Positions 37,173 through 44,604 of a stretch of 44,604 nt of DNA are shown one piece after another (the first letter of the stretch is position 1; the number at the start of each line of letters is the position of its first letter). The notes under the pieces were generated by a model that was given only the letters and a program-made list of their open reading frames with translations, ran no database searches and was not told the origin of the DNA. The stretch comes from an uncultured Methylobacillus sp. (GTDB lineage: Bacteria > Pseudomonadota > Gammaproteobacteria > Burkholderiales > Methylophilaceae). Position numbers and translations under genes: made by a program. The stretch lies in NCBI GenBank assembly GCA_946478965.1, contig CAMLDQ010000007.1, positions 1 to 44,604 of the forward strand. The letters run 5' to 3'.

Positions 37173-38873
37173 GTGGACCTGATTGGAAAGCTGCAGTCTG
37201 TCGTCGCCAAGTCGCAAAAGGGGGCCGTATTGAATACGGAGTGGCTTGAGAAGCTGCCACGTAACGATTACCTTGCCGCTCAGGACAGGGTGATTGAGCG
37301 ATTGCGAGGCTTTGCCTCGGATGACAATCCTTGCAATCGCGAAGCCCTGCATGCGCTGATGCGGATCGATGGATATTGCCGGACTAATGTCGCGGCGTTG
37401 ACACGGCAGTACGTGACTGCCCCCGTGCTGAAGTACGAGGTCGATGAGCGGCTTTGGCAGTCCGTCTTCAATTACTATCACGTCCTCGAACGCGCGTACC
37501 AGTCTTTTGTCGATCGCTATTCCGATGATCCGGCGGGGTCGGCGATATCCGCTGATTTCCCCCAGCTTATTTTCAATCTCCTGGACTGCCAGCGCTGCGC
37601 GGCAAAGTGGCGCTATCTGCGCTACCAATCCATCGCAGAAGGCGGGTGGCTCAAGCTGCATAAACTTTATCGCCTGGGCGAAGCCTTGGGTTGCACCCGT
37701 GCCAGGCTGCGTCGATATGAAGGCGGACCGGAATCCTCGCTCATGTCCTGCTATCTGCAGGCGCTGATGTTGGATACCCTTAACCATACCAGCTTGTTGA
37801 AGAGCGAAATCGAAATGCTTGCGGACTGGCTGGCAATCTGGTGTGAGCTGATTACGCTGGATACCGATTATGTAGAAGCGCGCCATCTTTTCTTTGTCGC
37901 TCTGGAAGAGGACAGGGGCGGGCGCCGTATGCGGCATTTTGAACCGTTATCCACATTTCGCTATTGGAATACCGATGAGGTGGTATTGCAGGTAGAGCGT
38001 CTCTCGAACTATGTGCGCCAGGGCCGACTTCCCGACGGGCTTGCGATGCCGCGCAACGTCAGCTTCCAGGATTGCCAGCTGCTGATCGAGCACATGCTGG
38101 TGGAATGGTCACGCGATGTGTACCGCCGCCAGCGTCGCACCGACGAGCGGGATGAAGTGGCCAAGGTTGCGCATGTGGCGAATGGCATTCTGAATGTATG
38201 CCAGCATGTGAAGAATGTGCTTTACAGTGCCGGGCGTGAGCAGGAGCTGCCGGAGCAGACATCGAATCCGCAGCCGCCTCAGGAAGAAACCGCCGAGGCA
38301 CAGTCTGTAGGCGAGGCGGAAGAAGGTATCGTTCTGCCCGGCGCCAACAGTGAGAAATGGACCATCAACAACGAAAGCAAGTATGGCTTCGGTGCAGTGG
38401 TCAATGCCGATCTGAATTTATGGCTGCGTCCTGGCCGGGTTATTGTGCTGGATTATGAGCTGAATCCTGACATGCCTGTTGTGGGGGTTGTGCGCAGTAT
38501 CAAGCAGCTCCCCGGCAACAAACGCCATGTCGGCATTGAGGTGTTATGCCATACCCCGGCCTATGTTCGCTTGCGCAACCTGTCGCCCACTGCGCACCCG
38601 CAGGACTTCATGCCGACCGATATCTTCCTCGCTGCTGCAGTGACAACCCAGGGGCAACCGCCTTTTCCATCCTTGTATCTACCAAAGGATGAAGAAAAGG
38701 ATGTGCCTGCTTCGTTGCTGTTGCCGCGCGTAGAGTTTATCGCTGGCGGGATATTTGAACTGCGGACCGAGCATCATCACAGCCAAGTCAGGCTGGGACG
38801 CGTCATCGAGCAGAAGGACGACTGGGTGCGAGCCGAGGTGCAGTTCCCGGAAGGCCCCATCTCGCTGGATTAG
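37173..38873 (+). CDS. PilZ-like domain protein, large helical N-terminus
   Basis: A 566-residue soluble protein. Residues 1 to about 350 are helical with many aromatic and charged residues. An acidic Pro/Glu/Gln-rich linker (about 355-385) follows, then a beta-rich C-terminal part. WTINNESKYGFG (N400-x-S402-x-x-G405) fits the (D/N)xSxxG motif of PilZ domains, and GVVRSIKQLPGNKRHVGIEV resembles the following PilZ strands. The RxxxR arm that grips c-di-GMP is not visible just upstream, so binding is uncertain. GTG 37173 has GCGAGG six bases upstream. The PilZ call is from motif only, and no function is known. Confidence 0.6.
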   Translation: MDLIGKLQSVVAKSQKGAVLNTEWLEKLPRNDYLAAQDRVIERLRGFASDDNPCNREALHALMRIDGYCRTNVAALTRQYVTAPVLKYEVDERLWQSVFNYYHVLERAYQSFVDRYSDDPAGSAISADFPQLIFNLLDCQRCAAKWRYLRYQSIAEGGWLKLHKLYRLGEALGCTRARLRRYEGGPESSLMSCYLQALMLDTLNHTSLLKSEIEMLADWLAIWCELITLDTDYVEARHLFFVALEEDRGGRRMRHFEPLSTFRYWNTDEVVLQVERLSNYVRQGRLPDGLAMPRNVSFQDCQLLIEHMLVEWSRDVYRRQRRTDERDEVAKVAHVANGILNVCQHVKNVLYSAGREQELPEQTSNPQPPQEETAEAQSVGEAEEGIVLPGANSEKWTINNESKYGFGAVVNADLNLWLRPGRVIVLDYELNPDMPVVGVVRSIKQLPGNKRHVGIEVLCHTPAYVRLRNLSPTAHPQDFMPTDIFLAAAVTTQGQPPFPSLYLPKDEEKDVPASLLLPRVEFIAGGIFELRTEHHHSQVRLGRVIEQKDDWVRAEVQFPEGPISLD

Positions 38874-39529
38874 GACCCCGGAAGTATCCGGAGCATGAAT
38901 TTCCGGATGTCGCTGATTTCCTCTTCCGTGACCGAGTGCGGCATTGCATATTCATGCCATTCGACGGAATAGCCCCGCTGGCTAAGAATTCGTCGGGCAT
39001 CAAGCCCGGTTGCGAGCGGGATGATGTCATCGAACCTGCCATGGGCAAGAAAAACCGGAATGTTCCGATTTGCCGGAGCGCCTTCTTCTTCCAGGCGGTG
39101 CGGCAGTGCTAGATAGGTCGAAAGCGCGATAATGCCTGCCAACGATTCCGGGTGACGCAGGCCCGTATGAAGCGCAATCACGCCTCCTTGTGAAAAGCCC
39201 GTCAAGGCGATACGGGATGCGGGTATCCCACGTTCTTTTTCTTGTGCGATCAGCGCTTCGATTGCCGTGCGGGAAGCTTGAATCCCGGCGGCATCCTCCT
39301 GCTCGGTGAGATCCCTGCCGTAAATGTCATACCATGCCGGCATGTGGTAGCCGCCGTTGATGGTGACAGGTTGTGAAGGTGCATGCGGCAGGATAAAGCG
39401 GATGTGCGGCAATGGCTGCATCGCTTGTACCACGGGGGCGAAATCGTAGCCGTCGGCACCTAGCCCGTGTAGCCATATGACGCTGGCAGTGGGGGTGGAG
39501 CTGTCGCACAGTTCGAGGGTTTCCAGCAT
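38870..39529 (-). CDS. Carboxylesterase / phospholipase family alpha/beta hydrolase
   Basis: A 219-residue serine esterase of the carboxylesterase/acyl-protein-thioesterase-like family. SVIWLHGLGADGYDFAPVV holds the oxyanion HG motif. IALTGFSQGGVIALHTGLRH is the nucleophile elbow (GFSQG), FLAHGRFDDIIPLATG gives the Asp, and YAMPHSVTEEEISDI gives the His. Complete catalytic triad, no signal peptide, so cytoplasmic. The natural substrate is unknown (short acyl esters in related enzymes). Its 3' end overlaps the PilZ-like gene by four bases on the opposite strand. Confidence 0.92.
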   Translation of the reverse strand: MLETLELCDSSTPTASVIWLHGLGADGYDFAPVVQAMQPLPHIRFILPHAPSQPVTINGGYHMPAWYDIYGRDLTEQEDAAGIQASRTAIEALIAQEKERGIPASRIALTGFSQGGVIALHTGLRHPESLAGIIALSTYLALPHRLEEEGAPANRNIPVFLAHGRFDDIIPLATGLDARRILSQRGYSVEWHEYAMPHSVTEEEISDIRKFMLRILPGS

Positions 39530-39656
39530 GTTGGCGTGAAGGTATTGGTTGTGAGTGCGCTATTGTGCCATGGCGGGCTTAAAATCCTGTCAATGACCTG
39601 GCCTTTGGGATATGCTTTGGCGGAAATGGCTTGAATTTCATGGGGTTGAGAAATCA

Positions 39657-41888
39657 ATGAAAAAAAACGGGTTCCTGAGACGCCATCTTGTCCGCATTTC
39701 GCTCAGTGCGCTCATCGTCGTACTGTTCCTCCTGAATACGGCAGGGAAGATCGAGCTGGGGTTTGTGCAGCCGCTCGAAAACATTGCCTATGATCTGCGC
39801 TTGCGGGCTACGATGCCGAACACCCTGGACAAGCGCATCGTGATCGTCGATATCGACGAAAGAAGCCTTAAAGCGCAAGGGCACTGGCCATGGAGCCGTA
39901 ACAAGCTTGCGCACCTGGTCGACGCCTTGTTCGATCAATACCATGTCGATGTGCTGGGCTTCGATATGGTTTTCGCCGAGCGGGACGAAAGTTCCGGCCT
40001 CGCCAGCCTGGAGGCCATCGGGAAAACCACGCTGAACGGAGATCGGGGATTCCAGTCGGCGCTCGATAGCATGCGGCCTAAGCTCGATTACGACCACAGC
40101 TTCGCCGAGAGTTTGAAGGGCAGAAAAATTGCGCTGGGCTATGTGTTCAAATATGGCCGGGATGAAACGGCGACTTCAGGGCAGCTGCCCGCACCGACGA
40201 TACAAGCGGCACCTGAAGGTATCGCAGCCATCCCGGCCGCCGGCTATACCGCCAATTTGCCCGAGTTGCAAAAAGCTGCCGCTGCAGGCGGCTATTTCAG
40301 TGCCGCGTTGGTGGATGAGGATGGGATATTCCGAAGGGTTGGATTACTCGAGAACTATCAGGGCAAACTGTATGAATCGCTCGCCTTGGCGGTGACGCGT
40401 TTGAAGCTGGGTGCAGCGCAAGTGAATGTCGGTCAGGTTGGCGGGCCGGGCGTGGGTGACGGCTACTCCGGTTACGAATGGCTGACGGTTGGCGATAAAT
40501 CGATCCCCATCGATGAGGATGTTGCCGTTCTGATCCCGTACCGAGGCATGCAACGCAGCTTTCCCTATGTGTCGGCGACGGACGTGCTGGATGGAAAAGT
40601 GGCGCCGGAAACACTCAAGAGTGCCATTGTGCTGCTGGGGACGACGGCGCCTGGCCTGATGGACTTGCGATCTACCCCGGTAGGCAAGGTTTATCCCGGG
40701 GTTGAAGTGCACGCCAATCTCATAGCCGGCATGCTCGACCAGTCGATCAAGCAGCGCCCGGCGTATACCCTTGGAATCGAATTCCTTTCATTGCTGCTGG
40801 TCGGTCTGCTGCTGACCTTGCTGCTGCCCGCGCTGAGCCCCATGTGGGCCGCCTTGGTCAGTTCGGCCGTGTTGTTGGCGAGCTTGGCAATCAATCTCTA
40901 TGCATGGGAGCAGGCGAACCTGGTCTTGCCGATAGCCTCACTGCTGCTAATGATCGTCCTGATCTTCGTGCTCAACATGTCCTATGGCTTCTTTATCGAA
41001 TCCAGAGGCAAGCGCCAACTGGCTGGCCGTTTCGGCCAGTATGTACCGCCGGAACTGGTGGAAGAAATGGCCAAGGACCCGGGCGCATTTACCCTGGAAG
41101 GCGAAAGCCGCGAGATGAGTGTGCTGTTCTCCGATGTGCGCGGGTTTACCACGATTTCGGAAGGACTGGATCCCAAGCAGCTGACCCAGCTGATGAACGA
41201 GTACCTCACGCCGATGACCCATGTCATTCACCACTATCGGGGCACCATCGACAAATATATGGGCGATGCCATCATGGCATTCTGGGGCGCCCCGCTCCGC
41301 GATGAGGCGCATGCGCGGCATGCGCTGCTGGCGGCGCTGGATATGCTGGAAAGCCTCAAGGAAGTGCAAGCTCACTTCGCTGCCAAAGGTTGGCCTGCCA
41401 TCAATATCGGCGTCGGCATCAACACCGGCATGATGACGGTAGGCAATATGGGCTCCGAATTCCGCATGGCGTATACCGTGATGGGCGATGCGGTGAATCT
41501 GGGCTCGCGTCTCGAAGGATTGACCAAGGAATACGGCGTGCAGATCATCGTCAGCGAATTTACCCGGCAAGGCATTCCCGATTTTCTGTTCCGCGAGCTC
41601 GATTGTGTGCGTGTCAAAGGCAAGGACAAGCCGGTGAGTATTTATGAGCCGATCTGTCAGGTCGGCAAGGAGACAGCCGCGCAGGTTGACGAGCTAGCCC
41701 TTTACTGCGAAGCCTTGACGTTATATCGTGAGCAGCACTGGGACTCGGCGGCTGCGAAGTTCGACGAGCTGCACAAGCTATATCCTGAGCGGTATCTATA
41801 CGAAATGTACATCAAACGCATTGCCTATTTCCGTGAAAATCCGCCCGGCAACGGCTGGGATGGCGCGTTCACCTTCAAGACGAAATAG
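39657..41888 (+). CDS. CHASE2-domain membrane adenylate cyclase
   Basis: A 743-residue class III nucleotidyl cyclase. One N-terminal transmembrane helix (ISLSALIVVLFLLNTAG) is followed by a periplasmic CHASE2 sensor domain (about 35-340), then three transmembrane helices (about 360-450). A linker leads to the cytoplasmic cyclase domain. Metal-binding D493 (LFSDVRGFTT) and D537 (YMGDAIMAFW) are present. So are adenine-selecting K533 and D611 (VMGDAVNLGSRL) and transition-state N614 and R618. The protein is therefore predicted active and ATP-specific. ATG 39657 is preferred to 39612, which adds 15 unlikely residues. It is followed by a cyclic-nucleotide phosphodiesterase gene 11 bases downstream. 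Confidence 0.92.
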   Translation: MKKNGFLRRHLVRISLSALIVVLFLLNTAGKIELGFVQPLENIAYDLRLRATMPNTLDKRIVIVDIDERSLKAQGHWPWSRNKLAHLVDALFDQYHVDVLGFDMVFAERDESSGLASLEAIGKTTLNGDRGFQSALDSMRPKLDYDHSFAESLKGRKIALGYVFKYGRDETATSGQLPAPTIQAAPEGIAAIPAAGYTANLPELQKAAAAGGYFSAALVDEDGIFRRVGLLENYQGKLYESLALAVTRLKLGAAQVNVGQVGGPGVGDGYSGYEWLTVGDKSIPIDEDVAVLIPYRGMQRSFPYVSATDVLDGKVAPETLKSAIVLLGTTAPGLMDLRSTPVGKVYPGVEVHANLIAGMLDQSIKQRPAYTLGIEFLSLLLVGLLLTLLLPALSPMWAALVSSAVLLASLAINLYAWEQANLVLPIASLLLMIVLIFVLNMSYGFFIESRGKRQLAGRFGQYVPPELVEEMAKDPGAFTLEGESREMSVLFSDVRGFTTISEGLDPKQLTQLMNEYLTPMTHVIHHYRGTIDKYMGDAIMAFWGAPLRDEAHARHALLAALDMLESLKEVQAHFAAKGWPAINIGVGINTGMMTVGNMGSEFRMAYTVMGDAVNLGSRLEGLTKEYGVQIIVSEFTRQGIPDFLFRELDCVRVKGKDKPVSIYEPICQVGKETAAQVDELALYCEALTLYREQHWDSAAAKFDELHKLYPERYLYEMYIKRIAYFRENPPGNGWDGAFTFKTK

Positions 41889-41899
41889 CGCCAGCCTCC

Positions 41900-42664
41900 A
41901 TGAAGGTCACTATTCTCGGATGCAGCGGAGGGATCGGCGGCGACTTGCGCACGACATCGATGCTGGTGGATGACGATATCCTGGTTGACGCTGGGACAGG
42001 CGTTGCCGATTTGTCCATCGAGCAAATGATGGCGATCGACCATATATTCGTCACTCATTCCCATCTCGATCATATCGCCTGCATCCCGCTACTGGTCGAT
42101 ACTGTCATCGGCATGCGCGAAAAGCACATTACGGTGCATGCCACCGCAGAGACCTGGAAAATACTCAAGGACCATATCTTCAACTGGAAAATCTGGCCGG
42201 ATTTCAGTGCCATCCCGGATGCAGCCAATCCCATCCTCAAGAATAGTGAAATCCGGGTGGGGAAAACGGTAAATCTCGCGGGCCGGAAGTTCACCCCTTT
42301 ACCGGCAAACCATACGGTTCCAGCTGTCGGGTTCCAGCTGGAGGGCGAGCATAGCAGCCTTATTCATACCGGTGATACAACAACATGCGACGCCCTTTGG
42401 CAAGCCGTAAACCGAATTGAAAACCTGAAATACCTGCTGATAGAAACCGCTTTCGGCGACTCGGAACTCGAGCTAGCCAGGCTTTCACGCCATCTTTGCC
42501 CATCTTTATTGCTGGAAGAACTGGCAAAACTGAAAAGCCGTCCAGAGATTTACATCACACACCTTAAACCGGGAGAGGGGGATGAGATCATGCACCAGAT
42601 CAGTATCAATGGTCCGCAATTCAACGCTCATCCTTTGGTGACCCATCAGGTTTTTCAACTGTAA
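41900..42664 (+). CDS. Class II-type cyclic-nucleotide phosphodiesterase (metallo-beta-lactamase fold)
   Basis: A 254-residue metallo-hydrolase. VTHSHLDHIACIPLLVD contains the HxHxDH metal site (H53, H55, D57, H58) in the HxHLDH form of class II 3',5'-cyclic-nucleotide phosphodiesterases. SLIHTGDTTTCDALW supplies a further His/Asp pair, and YITHLKPGEGD the last His. No signal peptide is seen, so it should act in the cytoplasm. Its position between an adenylate cyclase and a cyclic-nucleotide-binding protein strongly supports cAMP as substrate, though other MBL hydrolase activities cannot be excluded. Confidence 0.85.
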   Translation: MKVTILGCSGGIGGDLRTTSMLVDDDILVDAGTGVADLSIEQMMAIDHIFVTHSHLDHIACIPLLVDTVIGMREKHITVHATAETWKILKDHIFNWKIWPDFSAIPDAANPILKNSEIRVGKTVNLAGRKFTPLPANHTVPAVGFQLEGEHSSLIHTGDTTTCDALWQAVNRIENLKYLLIETAFGDSELELARLSRHLCPSLLLEELAKLKSRPEIYITHLKPGEGDEIMHQISINGPQFNAHPLVTHQVFQL

Positions 42665-42684
42665 TCCGCAAGAGATCCAGCGCT

Positions 42685-43731
42685 ATGACTACACCGCAAC
42701 CCGCGCTTCTGACAAAACTCGAGCCGATTGCGGCTCTTTCGCCGGCTCGTGTGGAAGAGTTGGCTTCAATGTGCATGATAGAAACCGTCAGTGCCGGCCT
42801 CAATCCATTTCGGATGAACGTCGTCGAGAGTGCTCAATCACTCTACCTGTTGAATGGCAATCTGAAGCTGGTTTTTGCCGATGGGGAGGAGACAATTTTG
42901 CAGGGAGGTAGTGGCGCGACGATCCATCCTGTCATCACAGATGATGCGCCGCTCAAAGATGCGGTCGCCTTGACGGACATACAGATTTTGCGTGTCGATG
43001 CCGATTTGCTCGACATCATGCTGACCTGGGATCAACTGGCCAATTACGAGAAATCCGTAGCCAAGGATGTCCCTCAGCAACATAGCACCGGCGAATGGAT
43101 GGAAAAACCCAATGTTTTCAGCGCCGCTTCACTGAAAAACGGATTGTTCAGCGCATTGCCGCCGGAAAACGTCGAAGAAATGTTTAGCCGCATGGATCGC
43201 ATGCCGGTAAAAGCCGGTCAGACTATCATCCGGGAAGGAGACGAGGGCGACTATTACTACCTGATAGAGGAAGGTGTCGCTGAGGTCTCGCGCCAGGATG
43301 GGCCGCCGGCAACGCCTAGAATCCTGGCGCAGCTTGTGGCGGGCAATGCTTTCGGCGAAGAAGCCCTGGTCTCGGGCAATCGCCGTAATGCGACGGTGAC
43401 CATGAAAACGGATGGCGTGCTCAATCGCCTGGCGAAAAGTGATTTTGTCGGCCTGTTGCAGCAGCCCTTGCTTGCGAAAGTGACTGCGCTACAAGCCAAG
43501 GAGTTGGTCGGCAAGGGTGCGCAACTGCTCGATGTCCGTCTCCCTGCGGAATTTCAGCTCGGGCATTTCCAGGGTGCACAGAACTTTCCTCTGCATGAAA
43601 TTCGCGAGAGCATGAAAACTCTGGACCCTGCCGGGAGCTACATTACTTATTGCAAAAGTGGTCGCCGCGCATCCGCGGCCGCCTTCATTCTTGCCCAGCA
43701 CGGCTTTCATGTCTCGTCACTGGCAGCATGA
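42685..43731 (+). CDS. Cyclic-nucleotide-binding and rhodanese domain protein
   Basis: A 348-residue soluble protein with three parts. Residues about 10-125 form a degenerate cNMP-binding-like beta-roll lacking the phosphate-binding cassette. Residues about 148-265 form a second cNMP domain with an intact cassette, FGEEALVSGNRRNATV (G224, E225, phosphate-binding R234). Residues about 270-348 are a rhodanese domain (LLDVRLPAEFQLGHFQGAQN) with active-site loop CKSGRR (C323). The rhodanese ends shortly after AAFILAQHGFHVSSLAA, a little shorter than usual. There is no helix-turn-helix, so this is not a CRP-type regulator. It is 20 bases downstream of the phosphodiesterase gene. Confidence 0.88.
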   Translation: MTTPQPALLTKLEPIAALSPARVEELASMCMIETVSAGLNPFRMNVVESAQSLYLLNGNLKLVFADGEETILQGGSGATIHPVITDDAPLKDAVALTDIQILRVDADLLDIMLTWDQLANYEKSVAKDVPQQHSTGEWMEKPNVFSAASLKNGLFSALPPENVEEMFSRMDRMPVKAGQTIIREGDEGDYYYLIEEGVAEVSRQDGPPATPRILAQLVAGNAFGEEALVSGNRRNATVTMKTDGVLNRLAKSDFVGLLQQPLLAKVTALQAKELVGKGAQLLDVRLPAEFQLGHFQGAQNFPLHEIRESMKTLDPAGSYITYCKSGRRASAAAFILAQHGFHVSSLAA

Positions 43732-43755
43732 AACGCTGCGGAATAGAGGTTTAGG

Positions 43756-44604
43756 GTGAGCGATAATCCTTCGGCAAAACGCGACTTCATTGTATTCGGC
43801 CAACCCGATATCGCGCAGGCGGAAATCGATGAAGTCGTCGATTCGATGCGCTCGGCCTGGCTCGGGACCGGGCCCAAGGTCGCTCGGTTTGAGCAGGATT
43901 TTGCACGATACAAGCATGTCGAGCATGTCGCTGCACTCAATTCGTGTACCGCGGCCTTGCATCTGAGCCTGCTCGCTGCGGGCGTGGGGCCGGGGGACGA
44001 GGTCATCACCACGCCGCTGACATTTTGCGCGACGGTGAATGCCATCATCCATGCCGGCGCTACCCCAGTGCTTGCGGATGTCGAACCCGACAGCATGAAC
44101 ATCTCGCCTGAGGAAATCGAGCGCAAGATTACCGCGCGAACGCGCGCCATCGTGCCGGTCCACTTCGCCGGTCGTGCCTGCCGGATGGATGCCATCATGG
44201 CATTGGCCGGCCGGCACGGGCTCAGGGTCATTGAAGACTGCGCGCACGCAATCGAAACCGAATACCAGGGCTGGCCGGCCGGCACCTTCGGCGACTTCGG
44301 ATGCTTCAGCTTCTATTCCACCAAGAATGTCGTCACCGGCGAAGGCGGCATGGTCATCGCAAAAAGCGAAGAAGACATCGCCCGCATCAAGGTGCTTGGC
44401 CTGCACGGCATGAACAAGGACGCCTGGAAGCGCTTCGGCGACGAGGGCTACAAGCACTATTACGTCACTGAATGCGGCTTCAAATACAACATGATGGACC
44501 TGCAGGCGGCGATCGGGATCCACCAACTGGCCCGGGTGGAGCAAAACTGGCTGAAGCGCAGGGAAATCTGGAATCGCTATATGGAAGCGCTGGCCGGTTT
44601 GCCG
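43756..44604 (+). CDS. DegT/DnrJ/EryC1/StrS sugar aminotransferase (5' part)
   Basis: The first 283 residues of a PLP-dependent nucleotide-sugar aminotransferase; the frame runs off the window. GTG at 43756 has GAGG six bases upstream. GPKVARFEQDFARY, VAALNSCTAALHLSLLAAGV, then DEVITTPLTFCATVNAIIHA, and VIEDCAHAIETEYQG are family blocks. The internal aldimine lysine is K190 in FYSTKNVVTGEGGM. Such enzymes make amino sugars for LPS, capsule or glycoprotein. It may open a glycan-biosynthesis locus and is 24 bases after the rhodanese gene, so it may share its transcript. Confidence 0.93.
   Translation, partial: MSDNPSAKRDFIVFGQPDIAQAEIDEVVDSMRSAWLGTGPKVARFEQDFARYKHVEHVAALNSCTAALHLSLLAAGVGPGDEVITTPLTFCATVNAIIHAGATPVLADVEPDSMNISPEEIERKITARTRAIVPVHFAGRACRMDAIMALAGRHGLRVIEDCAHAIETEYQGWPAGTFGDFGCFSFYSTKNVVTGEGGMVIAKSEEDIARIKVLGLHGMNKDAWKRFGDEGYKHYYVTECGFKYNMMDLQAAIGIHQLARVEQNWLKRREIWNRYMEALAGLP

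Noticed and set aside
42685..43731. CRP/FNR-type transcription factor
   Set aside because: Cyclic-nucleotide domains are present, but there is no helix-turn-helix; the C-terminus is a rhodanese domain.

Overview
The window is a stretch of conserved, chromosomal core genome from a Gram-negative betaproteobacterium. The outer-membrane LPS machinery (lptD, lptE, surA), the gene orders leuS-lptE-holA / nadD-rsfS-rlmH and lptD-surA-pdxA-rsmA, ubiquinone hydroxylases, pilB/pilC and the AmgK-MurU pair all fit that group. A type I phosphoribulokinase and a fructose-1,6-bisphosphatase point to Calvin-cycle autotrophy. A chemolithoautotroph near Gallionellaceae/Nitrosomonadales is my best guess, but this is inference. 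I saw no rRNA, tRNA, CRISPR array, insertion sequence or prophage, and no obvious compositional island.

Layout. (1) 1-10.6 kb: the fbp 3' end and a small conserved protein on the plus strand converge on a long minus-strand operon. That operon reads leuS, lptE, holA, proA, a DUF2652 cyclase-like protein, nadD, rsfS, rlmH, photolyase, DUF488 and uracil-DNA glycosylase, mostly with overlapping start and stop codons. (2) 10.7-11.6 kb: prk stands alone with its own promoter and a bidirectional terminator. (3) 11.7-17.7 kb, minus strand: lptD, surA, pdxA, rsmA, then adk (envelope assembly, vitamin B6, ribosome maturation). (4) 17.95-24.0 kb, plus strand: amgK, murU, pepP, ubiH, a second UbiH/UbiF-type hydroxylase, and dsbC. 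(5) 24.0-27.0 kb, minus strand: pilB and pilC. (6) 27.2-33.2 kb: a cold-shock gene, icd (minus), rluE, a class I glutamine amidotransferase, aroC, an MFS transporter and a retropepsin-like protease. (7) 33.2-37.0 kb, minus strand: xseB, ispA, dxs, then folE2 from its own promoter. (8) 37.2-38.9 kb: a PilZ-like protein behind a sigma-28-like promoter, and a convergent carboxylesterase. (9) 39.6-43.7 kb: a compact cyclic-nucleotide signalling cassette made of a CHASE2 adenylate cyclase, a class II-type cyclic-nucleotide phosphodiesterase and a cyclic-nucleotide-binding/rhodanese protein. It is followed at once by a DegT/DnrJ aminotransferase cut by the window edge.

The most interesting items are four. 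The first is the synthesis/degradation/sensing cassette at 39.6-43.7 kb, whose predicted receptor ends in a rhodanese domain rather than a DNA-binding domain. The second is an isocitrate dehydrogenase whose coenzyme-site residues depart from the NADP pattern. The third is a DUF2652 protein that keeps the cyclase metal-site signature. The fourth is the coupled photolyase/DUF488/Fe-S-type UDG gene trio.
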